From positions 125,738-189,737 of the forward strand of contig SIJG01000137.1 of NCBI GenBank assembly GCA_023374025.1: a stretch of 64,000 bases of DNA, read 5' to 3'. Below the pieces are notes generated by a model, which saw only the letters and a program-made list of their open reading frames with translations, was not told the origin of the DNA and did no database searches. Numbering within the stretch: position 1 is the stretch's first letter; each line of letters starts with the position of its first letter. The translations under genes were made by a program, and so were the position numbers. Positions 9,012 through 22,500 of this stretch are shown piece by piece. The stretch comes from Heterodera schachtii. Lineage: Eukaryota > Nematoda > Chromadorea > Rhabditida > Heteroderidae.

Positions 9012-12000
9012 AAAAAGATATACCAGCCCAATATTTAAAAATTTATTATGTATTTTCCATATTAAATTAGGGGTTTTATGCATGAAATTTTATGTAAGTT
9101 AGAACTTGAATTTTTTACCTCTATGTATTTCTTAATATATATTTGATTTAGAAAATTGCATTTCCATAAAAACATTTGATGCACAAGCAATTCGCATTTG
9201 TTCGGGAAATTATTTTAAGAGAAATTTTCTTATTAAATAAAAAAAAATAAACCTTTGCTGCCTAATTATTTATTTAATTTATCTTACTTTTTTTTAATTT
9301 TGTAATCAATCTTTAGCAAAGATTTATTATTATTATTTTCATTATTATTAACGAACTATTATTTTTAATATTTTAAAATTTTTAGGTTATTTCGTTTTTT
9401 CTTTCTTTTTTCCTGTCATTGACATTTAAATTGTTTATTTTATTTGTTTTTTTTTTCAAACTTATATCATATAATAGAAAATTGACCATTTATTTATAAT
9501 AGTGTTATTTTTTTATTTTAATAATTTTTTTTTGTTTTTTAATAATTTTTTATTAATATTCTCTTCTTGCCTAAAGTCAACTTTTATTCTACAATTATAC
9601 ATGTAAATATTGTTAGATTTATTGATCTAATTATTTTTGTTCACACAATGAAAATTTTTGTTTATTTACTATTCCATAAAAGATTCATCTTGCATTCAAA
9701 CAATTTTCTATAGTGAATAATTTAAATTTTGTGTTTATTTATTTTTTTCATATAATAATATCTTATTTTTTCAAAAACTGTTTTTATTGTTATAGGTATA
9801 AAACTGAGAAAGTTAGTTTAAATTAATTATAGCGATAGAGTCGTTTATAATATTGACTGAAATACATTTATACTACTTCTGTAAAGATATTTAATTATTT
9901 ATTCCTGGTAACCACTCAAATTAATTAGTGTCACAACGATCTAAATTAATATTTAAAAATGAAATTTAAAAACTAATAAACTCATTTATTGTATATTTTT
10001 TTTATTTTTTCGAAATCAATGATATTTTAGAATAATTTTGATTTTATTATTGCGAAAAAACAATAGCAATTTTATTAATTAAAGCTAAAAAACAAAAATA
10101 TTATTTAATAAGTTATGTTTAAAATTATTTTTAAAATTTTAATTTAATATTTTATTATTTGTAAAATACTTAATTTAATATAAATTGGATAAAAAAATAT
10201 ATTATTTCTAAAAATAAAGCATTGTTTTAATCTTATTTTTATTTATTTCTTTTCATTAATTTTTAAATTATAAAAAAATTAATTAATTTTTTAAAAAATA
10301 ATTTAAAATAGACAGCTTTTTTTTTATTTAAATAATTTATTTTTTTCTGTCTTTTAGTTTTATTTATAATTAAAATAAAAACTTACACCTAATAATTTCC
10401 TTTTTATCTGTTCTCCTTAAATGGCTTTAGTTAAACATCAATCTTTACTGAAAATTAAGAAACATATTTTAAATTTTCTTTAAATTAATGTAATACTTTT
10501 TCCTAATTAATTTGTTCATTTTTTGATTTATAGTATTTCTTAATTATTTTTTTTAATATTCCAATTGTTTTTCGTTTTTTTTATATTAGTTTTGTTAAAT
10601 TAAAATTACATAAAATGTAGTATATTTTCTTCTGTATTTTTCTTATTCTGCAAAATTAATAGTCTCATTTTTTTAAATTTTAGTTGATTGTGTTTATATT
10701 ATATTTCGTATTAATTGATTAATTTAAATAAAAGCATGTTAAGTTTTTCTTTTTTTCATTACTCATGTATATCTTGTGCAGTTTTTGTTCTTACGTCATG
10801 ATGTCATTATTGATAATGTTTGAAATTATTTTGACGAGTGAATGTATTTATTTAGATATTATTCAATTATTTATTAAAGTATTATTTCTTTATTTAATAG
10901 TATAAATTAGCAGCTTTGTTTTTTAATTGTTTGGCATAATATATTTAATTAAATTATCTAGATATTTTCTGCTCCCTTGGCATATAATCGCATGCAAAAT
11001 GTTTTTTCTTTATAAAATTTAAGGTTTTTCTATTTTTATTTTGTTGTCATAATATTTTTATATTTATATATATACACATTAATTTCGCTACTTTAATGTT
11101 AGATTTCTAATTCTTTTCTTGAACAGTATTTTTTTTAGATTTTTGCATCAGCTTAAAGTTTTGTTGAATTTCTAAAAATACTTTTAATTTTTTAATATTT
11201 TTCGTGATAATTCGACATTTTTGCTGATTAACTGCTTTATTGTGACATTTTATCTGTATTTGGTTTGTGAGAATTTAACACTTATTCATAATAAAATGTA
11301 AATTTTATTTTGAATTTAAATCTTTAAAAATATGCAAATATTAAATATATTTTAATTCAAATTTGTTTTGTTTTCATCAAGCTAATTGAAATATTTGCTT
11401 ATTGAGTTGGATTTTTAATTAGTTCGCTCTTCCATATTGTAATGTAAATTTTCATATTAAAAAAATGGCCTGGACCTGGACCTGGATTTTTTGAAATTTT
11501 GTTTAAAAGAAAACCAAAGTTTGAAAAAATCAATTATTGCTCAGGAACAAAAGCTATTGAATAAATAAATCACCAATTTAATTTATTTTTTCAAAAATAT
11601 TGTTCCGAAAATTTGCCCCTTAATTATTAAGGACTCATTTATTGATAATCAAAAGTTAATTAAAAATATCAAGATTAAGCCAATACAGTTAACTTTTTAT
11701 TCATGATAGGCCTGATTATTAGATAAATTACATTCATTAAAACTTTTCTGTAAATAACATTTAAATATATATTTTTTTTTTTTGCTAATTTTATTATTGA
11801 ATTAAGCATTATTATATTTAATGAATTTATTTTATTGTTTTTCGTTAATAGATAGATACCTTCCATTATGTGTTTGTTCTATTTGCGAATCTTTTAAAGA
11901 TAGAATGAAATACATAAGCCTTTTTTTGGTTTTTATCATTAAATTAATTTTTTTTACATAATATTAAATCAATAAGAATTATTTTTATCTTTTGTTTTTA

Positions 12001-13469
12001 TTTTTATTTATATTCTTGTCAGTAAGCAATTTATTAATTGCTTCTCTGTTAATAATTATGGGATTGTATTTTTAATTGTTCTTTTTTCAATTAATCTTTC
12101 ATTTCTTATTATTAAATCATTTCAATATATTTAAATAAAAAGAATTTATTTTAATTTGTTCAATAAAATTATTTCATCTCAAATATCTTTGTTATAACTC
12201 GGAAATTGTTGACCGTTCATTCGCGAGATTATTATTTTTATCTTTTTACTGATTATAATTTGAAAATCATTGATAAGTGTTTAAAGAATTTGATTTAAAT
12301 CATGATTTGAAAATTTTAATCTTAGTTCTTTTTAATTTTTTTTTTCAAGGGAAAAATTTTTTTAATTCAATTTTGTTCAGATTATTAAAATAAATAGCTG
12401 TGAAATATTTACTTGATAAATGTTAATGTTGAACGAATTATTGAAATTAAAAAAAAAGTTTAAATATAATAATACAAAAATAATAATTGTGAATGTAAAA
12501 ATATTAATTTGTTTTTTGAAAAAGAAAAAACCTGTTTTTTAAAATTTTTCGAGAAAAATATTTTGCAGTCAAAAATTAAAAGAGCATTCTTCTTCTTCAT
12601 TATTCCGCGCACAGTTCTGTTTTAAAATTTTTTTTTTATTATTATTAATCTTTATTAATTTATGTTTATTTTTCATTTTTCATCATTTTTTTTGGATTCT
12701 TTAATTAATTGAAAAGTTAAATTATTTTTTTAACAGATTCATCCTTAGAATTGTTTTCCATTGCATTTCTTTACCTAAAATTTATTTTAAAAAATAACCG
12801 TTAAAGATGTTTTTATTATTTAGGCGAAAAATTGGGGTGGAAGGCCAGATCAATTGTTGTCTCTTTTTATTTCGTTACATTTAGTGTTTTAAAATATAAA
12901 ATTTATTTAATCGCAGATAAATATTTCATTCTTATTTCATAAATTATATATTTTAGAGATTGAAATTTTCCATTATGTTTTTCCTCAACAATAGCACGGA
13001 ATACAAACAAAATTTTAAATCCTTTTTAATAATTAAAATCAGTAATAATTTTTCAAGCTTACTTGTGATAACAAAAAAGAGTAAAACAATTTTTTTATAT
13101 TATAGCTTTGTTTATCGAGTGATACTATGAATTTAAGAAGGATTTGTTGAATACCTTGAAATTATAATTTAATGAATTTAATTGGGCGTTTCATAAAAAA
13201 AATATTAGAAATTAAAGCGGAATAATTTTATGTTTTTTAGTTCTTAATTAATGCTTTCAAATATATTTTAAAAAACTTAAATTTTTAATAATGAGAAAAA
13301 AATTTGCAATGTATTTTATAGAATTTATTATTTACTTCGATTAAATAAATTTTTGTTAATTGTTAATTGCTGAATAATATCTTCAAGAACTAAGTGCTTC
13401 AATGCATAAATAATAATTATTTTTATTTGTTTTATCAATTTTCTAGGGCCTTTAATATTGCAAAAAAAA
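9012..13469. other. AT-rich gene-free stretch, T-rich on the + strand
   Basis: No gene is visible. Apart from short runs of TTTTATTTA-type sequence the only irregularity is a hexamer triplet CCTGGACCTGGACCTGGA at about 11470. A block at about 11130-11165 (TTTTTGCATCAGCTTAAA) resembles about 1190-1207 and may be another relic of the dispersed AT-rich repeat. Confidence 0.55.
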
Positions 13470-13672
13470 AAATCATCTTTTTGTTATATCACTTTGATAG
13501 AAATTTTTTTGATATATTTTTAAATTAATTTCATATTTAATTTATTTTGACAATATTATTCACAAATGAGTAAAGTCATATTTTCAAAAAAAAAGTAAAT
13601 ATAATTTTATTGTTGCCGGAAAGCTGAAATAATTTGTTAGCTTTTATTACTAAATAAAATTAGAAATTTGTT
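13470..13672 (+). repeat. Approx. 200-bp direct repeat, copy 1
   Basis: Shares with 14580-14781 a long block including ATTTATTTTGACAATATT, GAGTAAAGTCATATTTTC and ATTTTATTGTTGCCG through GCTGAAATAATTTGTTAGC. Non-coding; the 3' two thirds is almost identical and the 5' third is more diverged. Confidence 0.85.
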
Positions 13673-14579
13673 TTCATTTGTTTCATTACAATTTTTTACT
13701 TATTAATGAAATTTCATTTTATTGAACTAATCTTCACAAGGAAGGATATTTTTTTGTCTAAATTTTTACATTTAATATTTTATTAATAGCTTAGTATGTT
13801 TATTTAAAATTTTTTCTTGTAGTGAAGTGCCATTATGATTAGAATGAAGTGAGATTTCTTATTGATATTTTTTTATTATCTATTTTTTTAATTTTCGTTA
13901 TTCTAAATATTTCTTTGATTAAGTTTATTTTGCCTAAAATTCTTATAAATCTCATCAATTGCAATATTTTTAAAATTCTTATTTTGATTTGGTCAATTTA
14001 AATAAAAATTTACCTACTTATTAATTTATAATTGGAAATATGCATTAAGCTTTAAAAATAGATATCAAATACTCGAATATGCATTAGAATAGGTCTTCCG
14101 AGAGCATAACCAAACAAAACATAATAATTTGTTTATTTCTTCCTTGAAATCTAAAAACTTTTGATAATTATTTGATCGTATTTGAATAGATTAAAAAAGT
14201 CAAATTTATATATATTTCTATTGTAATAAGAATTTACGTTTTGTATATGTCATGATTATTAAATTTTTTCTTTTTGATTTCTTTAAATAAATAAAAAATT
14301 TAAATTCGTGGATAGAATAACAAAAATATAATTTTTAATTTCAGCTTTATTCCCATCTTTAAATTTTTTTGCATTATTTTTCGATTACAAATTTATTTTT
14401 GTTTTCGTTTTGCTTAGCATACTCATGCTTTAAATTTTGATTTTTCGGGTGCTTATAACTTTGAGGGTTCTGTGTTAAATCCTCAAATATGAATACAAAT
14501 ATAAAAATTCATAAAATAAAAAAAAATAAAAAATAGTTTTCATGTAATATAGTAATTTTAAAATATTATTTTAAAAAAC

Positions 14580-14781
14580 ATCTTTTTGTTCAATTATTTT
14601 GATAGATATTTTCTGATAATTGCAATATTTTAAAATTGATTTCATATTTAATTTATTTTGACAATATTTCACAATTGAGTAAAGTCATATTTTCAAAAAA
14701 AAGTAAATATAATTTTATTGTTGCCGAAAAGCTGAAATAATTTGTTAGCTTTTATTACTAAATAAAATTAGAAATTTGTTT
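14580..14781 (+). repeat. Approx. 200-bp direct repeat, copy 2
   Basis: Same orientation as 13470-13672, spaced by about 900 bp. Best conserved from about 14640 to 14781. Confidence 0.85.
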
Positions 14782-16172
14782 AAATATCAACAAAAAAAAA
14801 AGAATATTTTGATAAAAAAAATGTTTAAATTCTTTTAAATACTGATGAAAGAAATAAATTAAACTTAATTCAAAAAAAAATAATTAAATCAAAATTATAA
14901 AAAATGAAACAAAAATTAATTGAAAAAAACCTGTAACCAAACAACGAATCAAAGGCCGCAACTTTTCGCCATGAGGATATAATAATATAAAAAATAAATA
15001 GTCTTTCAAAAAATAAATAATTTGGATTAATATTATTTATCGTTAAATTTATATTTATATTTTAAAAATTAAACGGGTCAAACATTTATAATAAATATTT
15101 TATAGTGAATTCGGGTCCAATTTTTGAATAAACCGAAATGAATGCCGGATTAGTGATCCAAGTCTTCGAAAACTCAAGGATGATAATTAAAAAAACATGA
15201 AGCAGAACTGATAAATTAATCAATTAGGAAACAATTAAAATTAATTTAAGGTCGAGAACAGCCGCTATATAAACAATTAACAAGATTATTTAAATACAAT
15301 ATTAAAATCACTGACATAAAATCAAGCAATAATTTATTTTCACCAAAATAAATGTTTCTTTGTTTATTTAATTTTAAAATTTATGAAATATTTACAACGG
15401 AAAAAGATAATGATAATGATAAATTTTGATAAACCATTCTCTGACATGACCTTAGTATTTCAGTAGAAGATGCGGAAAATGTTCTAAAAGCACTCAAATT
15501 ATCAAAATTACAATAGATGATTCCATATAAATCTTGAAAAGAAACGAAAATATTTAAAAATTATTTAATTAAACAAAAATTTAATTAATTAAACTCTATA
15601 TATTTGCCTACAAATTTATAGTTATAACATGATTATAATAAAAATTAACACAAAAAAGTATCCGAATATATTAGTAATATGGAAAAAAATTTAAACAATA
15701 ATCTCAAAAATCTGTATTTTGAATAGATTTTTATTTTATAGTTTATGAAAAAAAATCAAAAACATATAAATTAATATGGATTAGTTAAAATATCAACTTG
15801 AGAAATCAATTTATTAAATAATAAAAAGACAAAAAATATCCGATATTCCTGGATTTTATTTAAAATAATATAATTTAATAATGCCTTTTTTAATCTCTGT
15901 GAGCTCAAAAACACAGACCTATTGTGAGAATTTGAAAAAAAACGAGTGTGTGAACATGGGCTAATTTTTGCCTACTCTATTAGACTTCCATTTATGTATT
16001 AAAGAATAAAAATATACTAATAAATTAAAAAAATTTTATTATTTAAAAAAAAATTATTGCACAAAAAAATAATAATGAATAAACCTATCTTTATTTTGTA
16101 TCATTTATTTATATTAAAAACTTAAAATAAGATTTTATTATTTTATTAATAACTGATTATAATCAAGAAGTA
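14782..16172. other. AT-rich gene-free stretch
   Basis: A-rich on the + strand. No coding frame or element recognised. Confidence 0.55.
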
Positions 16173-16181
16173 ACTAAATTA

Positions 16182-16579
16182 GGGTACATGTCAACTCGCC
16201 GACGCACGACTCGCCGACGGACTAATCTTTTGTTCGTAACTTTTTTCTTTTTCTACCAATTTTTATAAAATTAATGTTATTCGGAAGCACTAAGTGTTTA
16301 GAAACTATCATTAAGCAGATATTAAGCGATTAAATAATTCTCCAAAGAGTTAGAAAATAAAACTCATGAATTTCACATCTTTTTCAATTTTTTGCATAAT
16401 AAAAATTATAACTCTTTGGAGAATTATTTAATCGCTTAACATCTGCTTAATGATAGTTTCTAAACACTTAGTGCTTCAGAATAACCTTAATTTTATAAAA
16501 ATTAGTAGAAAAAGAAAAATGTTACGAACAAAAGATTAGTCCGTCGGCGAGTCGTGCGTCGGTGAGTTGAACTGTTCCC
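16182..16579. mobile_element. 398-bp palindromic MITE
   Basis: Two inverted arms of about 171 bp (16182-16352 and 16409-16579) with only a handful of mismatches surround a 56-bp loop. Outer ends read GGGTACATGTCAACTCGCC and, on the other strand, GGGAACAGTTCAACTCACC. Each arm begins with a small internal direct repeat (CGACGCACGACTCGCCGACG). The flanks ACTAAATTA (16173-16181) and ACTAATTA (16580-16587) look like an 8-bp target duplication with one extra base. No coding capacity, so it is a non-autonomous DNA element. The arm sequence is far more GC-rich at the tips than the surroundings. Confidence 0.85.
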
Positions 16580-16587
16580 ACTAATTA

Positions 16588-19500
16588 TGGTGACAATAAA
16601 CAATGTTATGAATTACCGAATTAATATGACGAAAAAACTATGTAAAATATGAATTAATCATTCTCAAAAGGAGAGTAAAATGAGACATAATGGAGACTTT
16701 TTAAAAAACATGACCAAAGAATTTATAATATTATTAATGCCGATTTACGAATTTAAAATTACTTAATTAATCAACATTTACTTAGTTCAAAGTTTTTGCG
16801 GCACCAAAAGTTTTAAAAGAAATTAATTAATTTTGTAAATCATCTTTTCTCATGTCCAAGTGTGTGCCCGATGCCACTGCCAAAAGATTATAAAATTAAT
16901 AAAGCTTTTATATAATAAATATGTATAATAAATTTATTGAAATTATCAGATTCGATAGAAAAACAAAACAAAAAGTTATTAAAAAATGGAATGCAAAAAC
17001 AGCAAAGCACGTTTTACACTTAAATTTTACATATAGAAAATAAATATTAAACATAAAATACTTGTTGTAATATATTTATTTAAATTAATAAATATTTTAA
17101 AAAATGTTAATTCATAAAATTTTATGAATTATAACTCTCTTTTAAAAAAGATTAATATGTTAAAGGCAATATATTTAAAAAGATTTTTTTGATGCCAATT
17201 AAATGATAACAATTTATTTTTACAAATTTAATTAGGCTTGAATTATTATACATAAAATTTATAGAGTTAAAACTTTTTGAGCGAGTCAGAGATTGATAAG
17301 AAATACCTAAGCTTTATTAAGAAATCAATGAAAACTATTCATAAATAATTTACTTAAATTTAATTAAAATATATATCAAATTTTAAACAGCTCAATTAAA
17401 GGAAAATTAATCGAATGATTATTTAGTAAGAGCGATATATTTTTTATTATTATTAATTTACACTAGGAAATTTTTTTTAATAGGACAAAAAATTATAAAA
17501 TTATTTTTAAGTTCTGCTTTTAATTCAATATAAGAATACATATAAAATGAACTCTCGTATCTATTTTGAATAATATCTGACTAATTATCTCTTATATCCA
17601 TGATCAAAAACCTTAAAAAATATGAAATTAAAAACTTATAATGAAAAAGATTTAATTTTCATAGTAAAATAATCTTTATTATGGGATATGGTTATTAAAC
17701 TTCGTTTATAAATGAGATTATTAATTAAAATTCAATTAATTTAATAATTATTTATTATTTTTTGGCTTTTTTAATTTAATTCTCATAAAAATCTTTTCAA
17801 CAGCGATATTTCTTAGTCCAACTTTTTTTTGCCTAAACATTTTATATTGCTAAAAAATTACTAGCATATATTTTGATTAAATAAATATAATTAAAAAATA
17901 TTATTTAAACTTCATTTAATTTATTAATATAGTTTTATTTTCTTAAATAAAACTATTTGTTAATTCTTATATTTAAGTTAACATTAATATGATAAAGCAA
18001 ATTCAAACAAAAAATATAAGGAAATCAGAAGAGCGGCAGCCATGGAAACAATCAACAGGAATTTTTAGATAAAATCATATAATTAAAATAATTTATCTGA
18101 TCTTGTCATTAATATACAAGTATAAAAACAAATAAATTATTTAATTACAACTTAATAAAAGTAAAAGTAATATGCTAATCAACTAAATCACTTTATGAAC
18201 TATTTTAAAAGATGTCAATAAAAATAGCTCACTTTATGCAATAGCATTTTTAGTATCTATTAAAATCCTAAATCAAAGTTGAATAAACATAAAAAATATT
18301 ATTTTATAACAAAATGCAATATGATTCACCCTTAATATATAAATATGTAAAAACTTATTTGATTTATGCGCCTATTTATGACAAAATAAGAAATTGTTAT
18401 TGTTATTTTGTATTAATATTTATTGACTATATTGTTAAATCTGTAATTGAAAGAATTAATATTAATTATTTTGTTGGATAGACAAAGCTTGAGGAAAAAC
18501 CATTGAAACGCCCTGGACAAGATTATTTTACAAAATACAAAATTGTTGGATTTATTATGAAAATTAAAAATGAATATGGATACATAATTTACAAAAATAT
18601 TTTCATAAACCAAAATGAAATTATGCGTTCTCTATTAATTAATACATTGACGGAAATTAAAAAAAAAAGTCATAACAAACCCGGGATTAAAAGACCAACG
18701 ACAACAAATCAGTTTCCTTCTTACTTGAAAATGCAAAAAATGTCTAATTGTTCAAAAATAAATTAAAACTGTTTATAAAAATGAAAGAAATTATACATTT
18801 TTAAATTTAAAAAAATTAATGAGAAAAGAATTTTAAACTCAAAAAAATCACTAAAAAATTATATTTACCAAAAAAGATAAAATAGCATTATTATTTTAAG
18901 CAATCATCGTATAAACAACGAAAAATTGAATGAAACAAATAAAAATAGGAAGAAAACAGCAAATTTAAAATAATACTGGAATAATTACATTATTAATTAT
19001 AATTTTTCAATTTTAAAATAACAAAACGACGCAGTTTTAATAGGTGCTGTGGCGAAGTTATAAAAGTATTAATGATATCATTATTTAATTTAATTATTAT
19101 TTAATTTAATTGCTAAATTAATTAGCAATAAAACTTGGTTTAATTTTGGTTTCAAAATATTTTTTTCATTCATCACTTTTTTTATAAAAAAGTAAATTAT
19201 TACTTTTCTATTTGGTGTTTTTTTATATATTATTATTTTTAATTTTCTTCATAGTTATTCGTCTTTATTCATATTATATTAATATTTAATTTTTATAGTC
19301 TCAAAGTTGCAATCTTCTTAAACAATTTACATTTTTTTTCGATCAACCTTTAAAATTTATTTAGAATATAATTTATTTAGCATTTCCTTTGATTTCTTTT
19401 TTCATTCTATAATTTAGCAAATAAATGGCAAAAAATAAATTTCTGATTTATATATATGTAGAATTTTTCTTTGCTAGTTTATTCTTTGATAATTTATGCT

Positions 19501-22500
19501 TTATGTTTCGAATTTTTTCTTTTGTTTTGTTGCTTCATATTTATTAAATTGATTTTATTTATTTTTGGTTATTTATTATATTTTCATGTGCCATGGTCTT
19601 CAAGATTGAGAATGATGGGCAGATTGATTACAGTGGCATGTTTTTATACTCGGTCGTTAAACTTAATTATTTTTAGTATTTGTAAATGTAAAGAAGCTCT
19701 ATATGTAATAGTTATATTATTCTCTCATTTACTATATTTAATTTTTAATAGTTTTTTTTACATTTAATGTTTATGGAATAATAGTAGATTTGCGTGCACA
19801 CATAAATACTTAATTTATAAATATTATTTATGTTTTTATGAGAAAGATATTTTATTTTTTAAACCATTTAACAATTCTTTTCATAAACATATTTTCATTA
19901 TTTTTTAAATTTCATCTTTTAAATTAATAAATTAATTTTATCATTTTCTTTCATTATATCTAAAACAAGAAAGTTTTAGGAATTTCTTACTCCTTAAATT
20001 TCTTAATCCAAAAAAGCTCTATCTATAACTTTTGTATCAAATTTAAGCAATTTTTATCTTTTACGACATTATTCAATTTTAAATAATTAAATCTCTTTTG
20101 TTTGAAAATTTTTATTGAGTTATACTAATAATTTTAAATTAAATGTTGGCTGAATTTTCTAGAGAATAATTATTTATTTTAAATCAGTTGTAATTTGGGT
20201 TTATCGCAATGATCTAAGTAAAAGAATCTTTTAGTACATTGGTTTATATTTTCTATTTAAATAGTAATAAATAGCACCAAACAGTTAATAGTCAATATAA
20301 GAATTTATTTAAAAATTTAAATAAAACGAAAAGCTATCGAATATATTAAATTAGATTTTATTTTAATTAGAAGTATAATGCAATTATTTTTTTAATGTAT
20401 TTATATAAAAATTATATTTTTTAATTTTTTTAATTAGAGAGATTTATTTTCCTGATTATCATTTTATAAATTTCATGATCCTTTTTAATTCAAATGATAT
20501 TTGTTGTAATATTTCTTATCGTTTAAGTTTTAATTCAATTTTTGAGCTTGAACTTTATAAATAATTTTAATGTGTTTGGTGAAAATGAAAGACCATATTT
20601 TCATAAAAGATTTGAATGTGTTCAAAGATTTTAAACTTAATTGCTAATAATAATGTTGTATTAAATGAATTTTTAGTTTAATACATGCCTTTCTTTAAAT
20701 TCTTTTTCCCATTTCATGTCGATTCTCTGCAATTGAAATTGAAACTGGAGATTATTGTGCCTGTGAACTAAAGATTTTATTACAAATATAGAAATAAATT
20801 TTCTTTTGTAAAATATTTTTCTATTTATTTTTTAAGAATTTTATTTTTTGATTCATTTTAAAAATGTATTGTATTTTTTCCCAAATTATTTTTTTACTAA
20901 ATTTAAATTTATTTTAACTAATTTTATTCTATGAATAAAAATTAAAAATGTTTTTAATAAATTTTCCATGTTTTAGGCTTCCTGTAAATTTTACTTTATG
21001 TTTTATGTTACAAATGTTTTTTTATTTTGTTGGTTAATTGCTATTTACAATATGAAACGATTAATTCCGTAATAACTTTTTTCAGAAACAACCAATTTTA
21101 ATTTATTTATATATTTAGAAAGCCCGAATTTCTCTATTATGCAGTTAACCTTCACAAAAATTTATTGAATTTCAAAAAAGTTAGGGTCAAAATTGTTGAC
21201 TCGAAATTTTTCGAGCTTTTTTGGTTACATGTTTTTTGTAAATTTTTATTATTTAAAAAAAATACATAATTAGCAGAGGATACTTGGAGCTGTTGCTCAT
21301 TACTAAATTTCATTAAATTGATTAAGTTTAAGCTAAGTTATGATTAATTATTTAGCAAATAAATTAAAATAATAAACATTTCTTTATTTAGTTAAATAAA
21401 TTTTTTGGGTGTTCACGTTCGTTTAACCGAACCTACACTGATTATTGCGCATATTTTTACTCCATTTAAATGAAATTAATTACATCTAATATTTTTTTAT
21501 CTCATCTATTTTTATAATTTTTCGCTAAAAAGCAAAATTAAATTTTATTTTTCTTATAAGTTTTACATCAGCAATTATTTAAATTTTGCTAGAATAAATT
21601 AATTTGAGTTTTGTAGAATTAATCTTGCTAAAAAGAATTTTTATATTAATAAATGTTCTTATTTTTATATTTTTTTATTTGAATTCTTCTTTGAAATATA
21701 TTTTTTCCCATGCCAAGTTGTGTTAAATACGTCTGAAAACTGGGCGCTGCTAATTAAAAATTAAAATTAGATAAAATTAATATCTTATTTATAGAGATTA
21801 TAATGAAATTAACATTTTTATTATTAGAGATTGTTTATCTATAATTTTTCAAATGTTATATCAAAATTAAATAATTTTTAAATTTCCATCGTCTTTCTCT
21901 CAGTCAATCCCTTTTAAAGCATTATATAAATATATAATTATTTTTAAAATTGGTTTATGTTATAGTATTTAATTTTTGTGTACAATTGAAATATATCAAA
22001 TAAAATTAAATTATTATAAAAATCAATTCATCAATTCCATGACGACTGGACATTAAAATTCACAATTCAACGAAAAAAAGAACTAAAATGATACTGATCA
22101 AGATCGAATAAAATTTAAAAAAGTATGAAGTAATTACAATTTTTTTAAATGGCGTAAGTTTTTTTTTGTATTTATAACAATGGTTTAATCTTGGTTTGTT
22201 TCCCTTTTAATTAGAATGCATAAAAATTGTAGTTAAGAATTTTTTTTTTTGTTAAAATTATAAAATAAAATTTAAAATTTGAAAAATTTAATATTATTAA
22301 TATTTATCTTAATTAATTTATTGCATATTTTTAATTAATAAATTTTTAGGTATTTGTTTATTATTATACTAAATTAAAGGTATTTAGTGCTAATATTATA
22401 ATTTAAGAAATTTCTATTGGCACGTAAATGACGTTCGAAATTAGATTGATCAAAACGAGCAAATTTTTTGAGGAAAGTTTTTTCTTCTTTTATGAATTTA

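Noticed and set aside
18503..18766. 87-codon frame, and the 98-codon frame at 19471-19767
   Set aside because: Compositions follow the local A- or T-richness; no motif, splice site or homologous block is visible.
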